36,255 nt of DNA from a virus. Positions 1 to 4,894 of the stretch are shown piece by piece. The stretch covers positions 1 to 36,255 of IMG/VR virus record IMGVR_UViG_3300029908_000083. One strand, 5' to 3'. Under the pieces are notes generated by a model, which was not told where the DNA came from, made no database searches, and was given only the letters and a program-made list of their open reading frames with translations. The position numbers and the translations under genes are program-made. Each line of letters begins with the position of its first letter. The stretch's first letter is position 1.

Positions 1-253
1 TGTCCGGTGTTTCTGCCCGCCGTAACGTGTCGCCTTTATGCCCCTTTTGTCCGCCACTGGCTTTGCCGGACTTGCCGCGCAAACTTCCAGCGATCCTCGG
101 CTTCTTCCCCAACCCGTCACTCGATGGTGGTTTGCTGCTGGTGTTGCTGTCCAAGCCAAGACGGCGCTCAAGTTCCGCAATACGCTGCCGTAGCAGCGCA
201 TTCTCGGCCTTCAAGGTATCAATAATCGCTTGTGCTTCGGGGGATAGTTCCAT
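1..253 (-). CDS. tnpC: IS66 family transposase, N-terminal fragment (cut by window edge)
   Basis: Reading leftward from the ATG at 253 gives 84 residues, open to the window edge. The start MELSPEAQAIIDTLKAE leads into a leucine-rich coiled coil (LRQRIAELERRLGLDS) and then SSKPPSSDGLGKKP and a GGQKGHKGDTLRR stretch. This is the usual N-terminus of IS66-type TnpC: leucine zipper followed by the KPPSSDG and zinc-binding region. The catalytic DDE domain would lie outside the window. I could not find tnpA, tnpB or a clear GTAA-type terminal repeat between 254 and 472, so the element may be the single-gene type or already damaged. Its presence at the edge may mean the phage region was interrupted by an IS, or that the assembly stopped there. 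Confidence 0.85.
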   Translation of the reverse strand, partial: MELSPEAQAIIDTLKAENALLRQRIAELERRLGLDSNTSSKPPSSDGLGKKPRIAGSLRGKSGKASGGQKGHKGDTLRRAETPD

Positions 254-472
254 CCACACGTTGACTCATATTCACGCCGTCGCCGCCACAAAAATCTTCA
301 TCCCGCCCCAAAATCGCGCAACTTTGTTGCTTTTTTGCAAAAATCACCTTGGGAGACACGTAAAAGTTAGATATTGAGGCTTGACGAATCCGCCATTAGA
401 CCAGATTCCCCATTCTCTTTTTCTTGCGTCCATTTTATCCCCCTTAGTTAGTGCTGTCTTATCAAGCGGCAG

Positions 473-1318
473 TTAATAGACAAAGCCGAGAGACTCAACA
501 TCCCGTTTAAATTCCAGCATCAAGGCAGGAAGGCGCTTTATAAGCTTAGCCTTTAGTTCTTCAGGCTCAGCGCATAATTCGGCGTCTGTAGCATCAGGCC
601 ATACGGCAGAGGAGCGGGCATAATCTAATTGACGCTCTTTCCCTTCACTCCATGCGCTAGGCTCTTCAATGATTTTAATTGTGCATTGCTGCAAGGCTTG
701 CAAAAATTCCTCTGCCTCTTTCCTTTCGTCTAGTGGGCATTCATGCCATTTTGAAACCGGATAACCGGAAAGCGTATGTTTAGGCTTAAAGTCATAACCG
801 CCGTTTTTTTCATGCTCTACAGGTACAAGAGATTGCTCCTTTAGCGACTCCGGCGATTGTTCCGCAATCCATTTTGTGAATTTTTGTTTCATGTGGTGAC
901 GGATAGGAACATCATTAAACAAAATATAAAGCTCAGTGTCTTTAACTTCACCTTTCAGCTTTCCCAAACAATCGCGATTCCCCGCAAAATGCAGCGTGTT
1001 AGCTATGTAGTGCATAGGGCCGTCGCTACTAACCAAATGCCATTTAATTAATGGCGCAATTTCTGGAAAATGCTTTTCTATTTTATCGTGTATGCAACCA
1101 CCTGAATCTTCCATCCATCGGCCATTTTTTGAAAGCCGTTCAGTTTCGCCGGTTATTGAAAACGAATTATGACCGTTTTTGCATTCATCATCATAGCGTA
1201 TCGTGGCTTTAATTCTGTAACGCTCTCCGTCCTCCTCGTATAACTTCCACCCTAAAACCTTTTTTTGGTTCATTGTCAAAACTGATTCCGGTAGTGTGTT
1301 TTTTTGCGCTTTAGACAT
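473..1318 (-). CDS. Conserved phage hypothetical protein (281 aa)
   Basis: The protein is soluble, has no signal peptide or membrane segment, and carries a segment typical of a conserved phage hypothetical: IRYDDECKNGHNSFSITGE, then GRWMEDSGGCIHDKIEKHFPE and SDGPMHYIANTLHFAG. The C-terminal part (SSAVWPDATDAEL to LPALMLEFKRDVESLGF) is also family-like in my memory. Histidine, cysteine and aspartate residues are clustered in the conserved part, which could suggest metal binding, but no catalytic motif is identifiable. It is the last gene of the leftward four-gene operon and starts 41 bases after the stop of the 172-aa gene, behind a GGAGTC ribosome-binding site. Another possible start is the internal Met at residue 16. 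Function unknown. Confidence 0.75.
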   Translation of the reverse strand: MSKAQKNTLPESVLTMNQKKVLGWKLYEEDGERYRIKATIRYDDECKNGHNSFSITGETERLSKNGRWMEDSGGCIHDKIEKHFPEIAPLIKWHLVSSDGPMHYIANTLHFAGNRDCLGKLKGEVKDTELYILFNDVPIRHHMKQKFTKWIAEQSPESLKEQSLVPVEHEKNGGYDFKPKHTLSGYPVSKWHECPLDERKEAEEFLQALQQCTIKIIEEPSAWSEGKERQLDYARSSAVWPDATDAELCAEPEELKAKLIKRLPALMLEFKRDVESLGFVY

Positions 1319-1359
1319 GATAGACTCCTGTTTTGTTTGTTGTGGTTGATAATTCGGGC

Positions 1360-1878
1360 TTAACCGAATCGCTTTCCGTCCTCGGTAAACGTGTATTCAT
1401 TGGCTGTGATTGCTTCGGAAATAACCTCTTCCGATTCCTGATATTCAATTTCACGCTCCAGCATGTGGTAGTAATCGCATAGCAATGATCCCAAAAATTC
1501 TTTGTCCATTTCCTCGCGATTGTCTTCCCAATATGAATCGTCCGCTTCTTCCTCTGTATCGCTTGGCCTTTCGCCCAAATCCGCCAGCTCTTTAAGGTAT
1601 AGCTTGGCTGTTTTATGTGTTTGGCAAGTGTCCCCATGTTGTGCAACGATTGTTTCGGCAACCTCCGGCGCTGATGTTTTAAATTCGCCTTTATTTTCCC
1701 TGTGTTTGTCTAGGGAAATGATTTTTAATCCTACTTGGCTTGCGTCTCCCTTAATCTGTTCCCATGCGTCCTCCCCGATTAAATAATTTCCGTCTAAGTA
1801 CCATTCGCTCGCCTTTTGTTTTGCTTCGTCCGAAAGCTCTTCATACGTAAAAACTTTTGTTTCGATTGTCTTAGGCAT
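1360..1878 (-). CDS. Conserved phage hypothetical protein, acidic (172 aa)
   Basis: The N-terminal segment VFTYEELSDEAKQKASEWYLDG is the recognisable part of a widespread uncharacterised phage and plasmid protein family, in which a similar EELS-(D/E)-x-AK-x-(K/R)A motif opens the protein. The rest is rich in Glu and Asp, with an acidic middle (EEEADDSYWEDNREEMDKEF) and no membrane segment or signal peptide. The acidity could suit a DNA-mimic or protein-binding role, but this is only a guess. The start is supported by an AGGAGTC site just before the ATG, nearly identical to the leaders of the 281-aa and 46-aa genes. Function unknown. Confidence 0.75.
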   Translation of the reverse strand: MPKTIETKVFTYEELSDEAKQKASEWYLDGNYLIGEDAWEQIKGDASQVGLKIISLDKHRENKGEFKTSAPEVAETIVAQHGDTCQTHKTAKLYLKELADLGERPSDTEEEADDSYWEDNREEMDKEFLGSLLCDYYHMLEREIEYQESEEVISEAITANEYTFTEDGKRFG

Positions 1879-1914
1879 GATTGACTCCTGTTGTTATTGG
1901 TTAACTTGCACGGA

Positions 1915-2055
1915 TCAAAATTCTGTGTCTAAAAGCCTCTTTACTTCTTTGTCATCCCTTTTTCTTAAAGCGTCTTTTATCTTCTCATTCTCAACAGCTA
2001 CGCTTTTGTGGATTGTGCGCTTGCTGCATTCCTCGAGAAACTCGGTATATGTCAT
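1915..2055 (-). CDS. Small charged hypothetical protein (46 aa)
   Basis: Reading leftward from the ATG at 2055 gives MTYTEFLEECSKRTIHKSV and a lysine- and glutamate-rich helix ending RLLDTEF. The predicted product is a single, highly charged, probably helical peptide with no Zn pair or membrane segment. Support for it being real: a GGAGTC ribosome-binding site at good spacing before the ATG, matching the two downstream genes, and tight packing (11 bases after the stop of the 39-aa gene, 36 bases before the start of the 172-aa gene). I do not recognise a family. Confidence 0.55.
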   Translation of the reverse strand: MTYTEFLEECSKRTIHKSVAVENEKIKDALRKRDDKEVKRLLDTEF

Positions 2056-2066
2056 AGCAGACTCCG

Positions 2067-2186
2067 TTAGCGTGAAATTGTGATGATTAAGGCAACCACT
2101 ACGGCAATGATTGTGAGAAAAGCCGCTGCATTCTCTCTTGCCGTCATGGGGTATGTCTTAGGTTGGTAGGATCGAAAGCGGTACAT
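2067..2186 (-). CDS. Small single-pass membrane protein (39 aa)
   Basis: The ATG at 2186 follows an AGGGA ribosome-binding site. The peptide begins with a short basic-aromatic segment (MYRFRSYQPKTYPMTAREN) and continues into one hydrophobic helix, residues about 20 to 37 (AAAFLTIIAVVVALIITI), ending in SR. This suggests an N-in/C-out or tail-anchored inner-membrane peptide. It is the first gene of the leftward operon. Small membrane peptides in phage accessory operons can act in superinfection exclusion, but nothing in the sequence proves this. Family not recognised. Confidence 0.55.
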   Translation of the reverse strand: MYRFRSYQPKTYPMTARENAAAFLTIIAVVVALIITISR

Positions 2187-2218
2187 TGTTTTTCCCTGTG
2201 TTTGTTCTTACAGTGATT

Positions 2219-2247
2219 AATCTAATGATTTTCCTAATACCATGCAA
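2219..2247 (-). promoter_or_regulatory. Possible sigma70-like promoter of the leftward operon
   Basis: On the minus strand there is TTGCAT (2247-2242), a 17-base spacer, then TAGATT (2224-2219). Four of six bases match each consensus hexamer (TTGACA and TATAAT). It lies just over 30 bases upstream of the ATG at 2186, in the right place to drive the four-gene operon. Judged by eye only, in an AT-rich region where chance matches are common. Confidence 0.3.
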
Positions 2248-2317
2248 GGGGAATTATTAGGGGATAACTTTTTTTCTGTCTATCTGTCTAAAATGTGACA
2301 TTTTTACAATAACCAAG

Positions 2318-2494
2318 TTATGCACCTGATTTTACATTATATATATGCTCTATCTCGCGCGCCTGTTTACATGCTGTTTTCACAAGGCTTGCTTGGCCGT
2401 TATGTTCATATCTCATGCGCTTGATAGGCCGTGTATCTCTCTGCCGTTTATTGTGTCGTGCCGTGTGTCGTGTGTCGTGCTGTGTTGTGCCCAT
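2318..2494 (-). CDS. Doubtful small basic protein (58 aa)
   Basis: An ATG at 2494 is preceded by GGTGGATAAC, an acceptable ribosome-binding site. The product starts MGTTQHDTRHTARHNKRQRD and is rich in His, Arg and Lys, which would suit nucleic-acid binding. The composition of the first part follows directly from the GTGTCGT-type DNA repeats, which makes chance more likely. It lies upstream of, and on the same strand as, the leftward operon. I list it only as a possibility; no family recognised. Confidence 0.22.
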   Translation of the reverse strand: MGTTQHDTRHTARHNKRQRDTRPIKRMRYEHNGQASLVKTACKQAREIEHIYNVKSGA

Positions 2495-2547
2495 GTTATC
2501 CACCAAATTATTATTGATACATTGTAACAGTATATCCGTACTCTATC

Positions 2548-2629
2548 TGTTCTTATTCTGTTCTTATTTGTTCTTTTGAGTGATATATCCCTTGTAAAAT
2601 TCATCAAATAGATATCCTATTTGTTCTTA
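2548..2629 (+). repeat. TGTTCTTA direct repeats, three in helical phase
   Basis: TGTTCTTA occurs at 2548-2555, 2559-2566 and 2622-2629, with TGTTCTTT at 2569-2576. The first three units start 11 and 10 bases apart, so they would lie on one face of the helix. A further copy lies outside the cluster at 2203-2210, next to the leftward operon. The pattern suggests binding sites of one protein placed before the IHF cluster. Function unknown. Confidence 0.5.
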
Positions 2630-2762
2630 ACTCATTGATATATATAGACTATTAAAATAGTTCTTTACTTATTTTATTTGTTTGTAAGTCATTGATATAT
2701 AACAATCTTTACTCTTATTAACTCATGTGAAAAGCTCACTATTTCCCTCTAAGTCATTGATA
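2628..2762 (+). promoter_or_regulatory. Three perfect IHF consensus sites before cos
   Basis: The IHF consensus WATCAANNNNTTR reads YAANNNNTTGATW on the other strand. TAACTCATTGATA (2628-2640), TAAGTCATTGATA (2685-2697) and TAAGTCATTGATA (2750-2762) each match it fully and have the same orientation. All three are followed by TATATA runs, on the side where IHF sites carry their A/T-rich element. Starts are 57 and 65 bases apart and the last site ends 14 bases before cosQ. Beyond the consensus the units share a TCATTGATATATA 13-mer, so they are also true repeats. The link to IHF is from the known consensus, not from an experiment. Confidence 0.65.
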
Positions 2763-2776
2763 TATATAATAAAAAT

Positions 2777-2823
2777 GGGTCCTTCCTTCGATCCCCACGA
2801 GACGCGGGTCTTTCGCGCCCGCG
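2777..2823 (+). other. cos: Putative cos site (cosQ and cosN) of lambda type
   Basis: GGGTCCT at 2777-2783 is identical to lambda cosQ, and the following CTT/GATCC spacing resembles the lambda sequence. In lambda the top-strand nick lies 30 bases after the start of cosQ. Here that point falls at 2806/2807, inside a GC-rich dyad with arms CGCGGG (2803-2808) and CCCGCG (2818-2823), as expected for a cosN with two symmetric nicks. After the dyad comes an AT-rich stretch resembling lambda's. It has the same order and orientation relative to the terminase genes as in lambda. The overhang length cannot be fixed by eye; the dyad centre at 2813 would fit 11 to 13 bases. Confidence 0.7.
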
Positions 2824-2875
2824 AGATTCCTGAGCGCCATATATTTTTATTTCGAGGACAAAACGTTAACCTTTC

Positions 2876-2949
2876 TGCCTATTTTTTAGGCAAATGGTTA
2901 ATTTTTCTCAATTGGGGTTTTTCTGTGTCATTGCCTATTTTTTAGGCAA
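2876..2949 (+). repeat. Two copies of a TGCCTA-T5-TAGGCA hairpin after cosN
   Basis: TGCCTATTTTTTAGGCA occurs at 2876-2892 and again within 2931-2949, where the stem is extended by one pair on each side (TTGCCTA/TAGGCAA with a loop of Ts). The copies start about 56 bases apart in the AT-rich stretch between cosN and the downstream IHF site. They could be binding dyads or cruciform-forming hairpins at the chromosome end. Neither has the downstream T-run of a classic terminator. Confidence 0.6.
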
Positions 2950-2974
2950 TAGCCACAATTCAGCCATAAATAGC

Positions 2975-2987
2975 TAAGTCTTTGATA
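2975..2987 (+). promoter_or_regulatory. IHF consensus site between cosN and the GTTGAC array
   Basis: TAAGTCTTTGATA fits YAANNNNTTGATW at every position and is followed by AATAAG. It is a diverged copy of the three upstream units. Its place, after cosN and just before the first GTTGAC element at 3001, parallels the IHF site I1 in lambda cosB, where IHF bends DNA so that terminase small subunits can bind neighbouring R sites. Confidence 0.55.
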
Positions 2988-2999
2988 AATAAGAAAACC

Positions 3000-3404
3000 A
3001 CGTTGACATAGCATAAAAAACACGTGTTTCTAAAAAATACTTTCGTAAACGATTACAGCTCTGTACCACTAGTTTCTTCTGGTGGATAAGTAAGAAACGT
3101 TCGTAACTATTTGAAATATAAGAAAAGTACGTTGACATGTTTCGTTGTGTCAACGTAAAGGTCAACGTGAGTTAAGTATATGATTTATTTGATGAAAGTA
3201 TTTTTTGTCTACATATTGTTGACCTTATAAGGATAAAAATATGTAACACAGTGAATAATCACAAACATGGGGGGTGCTAAGTGAGAGTCGTATTAGGGGT
3301 TTATGGAGAATACCCTGTTTTGTCAACAATATGTAGACAATATGATTATAGTGTTGTAAGTAAAGGAAAATTCACGTTGACCTAGTGAGTTTTTCTACGT
3401 TGAC
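3000..3404 (+). repeat. Array of ACGTTGAC/GTTGAC elements, candidate cosB terminase sites
   Basis: ACGTTGAC occurs at 3000-3007, 3129-3136, 3374-3381 and 3397-3404 on the + strand and, inverted, at 3149-3156 and 3161-3168. Two further GTTGAC cores lie in the 19-bp inverted repeat (3218-3223 and 3322-3327). The copies extend to ACGTTGACATRG or ACGTTGACCTAGT. The array sits between cosN with its IHF site and the terminase genes, which is the position of the R1-R3 sites in lambda cosB. The likely ligand is the terminase small subunit at 4364-4894, whose N-terminus looks like a winged helix-turn-helix. Alternatives: operators for the IS5-like protein or a repressor. GTTGAC also resembles a -35 element, so some copies may lie in late promoters. 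Confidence 0.55.
3205..3340. repeat. Perfect 19-bp inverted repeat enclosing 98 bp
   Basis: TTGTCTACATATTGTTGAC at 3205-3223 is repeated in inverse at 3322-3340 without a mismatch. The enclosed 98 bases contain no gene. The arms face as terminal inverted repeats would, so the unit could be a tiny MITE-like element, but I see no convincing target duplication next to it. Each arm also carries a GTTGAC core, so the pair may simply be two strong protein sites able to form a loop. Related TAGACA/TGTCTA arms occur at 3429-3448. Confidence 0.65.
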
Positions 3405-3477
3405 CTAGTTTGCTAGTGGAACAAAATGTAGACAGAAAGTTTTGTCTAAAAAAAAATGTCTGCCCTCGGAGGAAATA

Positions 3478-3735
3478 ATGCAAAAGTGGGAAATAAACGA
3501 TGATCAGTGGGAGAAAATTAGAAAATTCTTACCTGGACCGATGTCTTATGTCGGAACATTGGAGATCAATAGACGTTTGAATGTCGAAGCTGTTTTATGG
3601 GTTTTTCTGAACAAAAGATCGTGGAGAAAATTGCCGATCAAGTATGGAAAATGGTATAGTGTTTATCAGCGATATCGTCGCTGGGAGCTTGACGGAGTTT
3701 GGCAGGAAGTTTTTCCAATGTTCGGTGTAAAATGA
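3478..3735 (+). CDS. Small protein made of an IS5-type transposase N-terminal domain (DUF4096-like)
   Basis: The 85-aa product (MQKWEINDDQWEKIRKFLPGP... RRLNVEAVLWVFLNKRSWRKLPIKYGKWYSVYQRYRRWELDGVWQEVF, given here in part) matches the N-terminal DUF4096 region of IS5-family transposases: DxQWexI, the IL/VLWV-l-r-g-WR-LP element, and W-vYqRyrRW. That region is helix-turn-helix-like and binds DNA. There is no DDE catalytic domain downstream and none is expected to fit, because the gene ends in an ATGA overlap with the next. The start at 3478 is chosen because GGAGG precedes it; an upstream TTG at 3442 is less likely. It stands first in the packaging operon, right after cos. A recruited DNA-binding protein acting on cos or on late transcription is an inference. 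Confidence 0.75.
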   Translation: MQKWEINDDQWEKIRKFLPGPMSYVGTLEINRRLNVEAVLWVFLNKRSWRKLPIKYGKWYSVYQRYRRWELDGVWQEVFPMFGVK

Positions 3736-4367
3736 GCGACACAGAGTTCAGTATAAAATCAAACGTCGATGAGTTTGCAAAAGTAATCGACGATTTCGGA
3801 AGAAAACAACTGCCTTATGCGGTCTCGCTGACAATCAATAAATTAGCGAAGGCTGTAGTAGCTGGAGAGGTCGAGGGGATTGCTGAAACTTTTCCTACGG
3901 CAACACCCTTCACGAAGGGTGGCGTATCCTTTATTCCGTCCAACAAAAATATATTGGAAGCTGTGGTGTTTGTAAAAGACATTCAGGCTGAGTATTTGGA
4001 GCCGTATGAATTTGGTGGAAATGAAATTCCTGCCGGACCCTCTCATACAGCGATGCTAAGACCTATAGGAATAAAAACGAACCAATACGGAAACATTCCA
4101 TACCAGCGTGTTAAAAACTTGAAGGCACAACCCAATGTTTTTTCCGGGGAAGTTAAATTAAAAAACGGAACTAGGATTGGTGGAGTGTTTCAGCGACTTA
4201 AGGGTAAGGGTGGAGGTCCAAGATTAAAAATTCTGGTGCGTTTCGCCGATCCACATGCGGTTCATGAAGAACTGCATTATTTTGATCGAGCAAGAAAAAT
4301 TGTGGAGAGTAATTTTCTTGAACTTATGAATGAATCAATGGCACGCGCTTTAGAGACTGCAAAATGA
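3732..4367 (+). CDS. Phage protein, possible minor tail/neck-type protein (211 aa)
   Basis: Starts at the ATG overlapping the previous stop (ATGA). The N-terminal segment FGRKQLPYAVSLTINKLAKAVVAGEVEGIAETFP, followed by a PFTKGGVSFIPSNK stretch and a DIQAEYLEPYEFGG segment, resembles a common group of phage proteins, sometimes annotated as minor tail or gp10-like, that begin with a helix containing A-L-N-x-T/L-A. The C-terminus is helical. Its place ahead of the terminase genes is unusual for a tail or neck component, so the role is open. No membrane segment and no catalytic motif are visible. Confidence 0.6.
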   Translation: MSDTEFSIKSNVDEFAKVIDDFGRKQLPYAVSLTINKLAKAVVAGEVEGIAETFPTATPFTKGGVSFIPSNKNILEAVVFVKDIQAEYLEPYEFGGNEIPAGPSHTAMLRPIGIKTNQYGNIPYQRVKNLKAQPNVFSGEVKLKNGTRIGGVFQRLKGKGGGPRLKILVRFADPHAVHEELHYFDRARKIVESNFLELMNESMARALETAK

Positions 4368-4894
4368 CCATAGAAAATCTTTTGCAGACTGCAAAACATT
4401 TTAATGTTGACCGGAAAACTATACGGTCAACAATCGCAAAATATAAAAACTTTCCGTGCAGGAAAAATCCTGATAACGGCCGAACGGAATTTGACTGGAA
4501 AAAAATAAGTGATTGGATTGATGAAGGCAACGATTGGTGGAGAGGCGAGCGAGTTCAACCTGACAAAGAGGATTTGCCAGACAACATAAAAAGACTCCGT
4601 AAGGAAATAAACTCAAAAGATAGCAAGAGTGCTGTCCAGACAAAGTTGTTGCAGCTTGAATATGACAAAAAGCGTGGCGTCCTTGTGGAGCGTGAGGAAA
4701 TTATATCGCGCATGATCATCCTGATATCGCGCGTTGCGAAACAGATGGAAATGATGCCAAATTTGATCGGAAAAAAAATGGGACTTCCGAACGAAACCAT
4801 AGAGCTTTTCCGCCTTCACATGGATCAGGCGCGCGAGGCTTTGGTAAACGACTCTGAGACTGCATTCTCTAAGGATGAAATGGCTGGTGTATAA
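4364..4894 (+). CDS. Terminase small subunit, Nu1-like (176 aa)
   Basis: The N-terminus (NLLQTAKHFNVDRKTIRSTIAKYKNFPCRKNP..., with FDWKKISDWID after it) fits the winged helix-turn-helix of Nu1-type DNA-packaging proteins, which selects cosB sites. A charged linker and a helical C-terminal half (LQLEYDKKRGVLVEREEIISRM, then AKQMEMMPNLIGKKMGLP) follow, as in the terminase small subunit family, where this part contacts the large subunit. It overlaps the previous gene by ATGA and the large subunit gene by one base. The GTTGAC array upstream of the operon is its most likely target. Confidence 0.85.
   Translation: MTIENLLQTAKHFNVDRKTIRSTIAKYKNFPCRKNPDNGRTEFDWKKISDWIDEGNDWWRGERVQPDKEDLPDNIKRLRKEINSKDSKSAVQTKLLQLEYDKKRGVLVEREEIISRMIILISRVAKQMEMMPNLIGKKMGLPNETIELFRLHMDQAREALVNDSETAFSKDEMAGV

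Larger units (their letters stand above)
2187..3477. other. Long AT-rich non-coding region holding cos and repeat arrays
   Basis: About 1.3 kb without a convincing gene between the leftward operon and the late operon. From left to right it holds GTGTCGT-type short repeats (about 2452-2487), TGTTCTTA repeats (2548-2629), three IHF consensus sites (2628-2762), a lambda-like cosQ-cosN (2777-2823), two copies of a hairpin (2876-2949), a fourth IHF site (2975-2987), eight GTTGAC cores (3001-3404), a 19-bp inverted repeat (3205-3340) and a TAGACA/TGTCTA dyad (3429-3448). The cos segment is the only GC-rich island in the area. In a linear virion map this region would be the two chromosome ends joined together. 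Confidence 0.75.

Noticed and set aside
256-263. Another ACGTTGAC element like those near cos
   Set aside because: It lies in front of the IS66 transposase start, far from the array, and an 8-mer can occur by chance.
254-472. Clear terminal inverted repeat or tnpB of the IS66 element
   Set aside because: I searched for TTAC-type ends and for a TnpB reading and found none that I could support.
2345-2527. 60-aa + strand reading rich in Cys and Ser
   Set aside because: It has no ribosome-binding site, low-complexity content from GTGTCGT repeats, and no neighbours on that strand.
2548-2767. CRISPR-like array
   Set aside because: Repeat units are 8 to 17 bases, spacing is irregular, spacers are AT-rich, and no cas genes are present.
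3478-3735. Remnant of a recently inserted IS5 element
   Set aside because: No catalytic domain, no terminal repeats at its own ends, and an exact ATGA coupling to the next phage gene; it looks like a settled phage gene.
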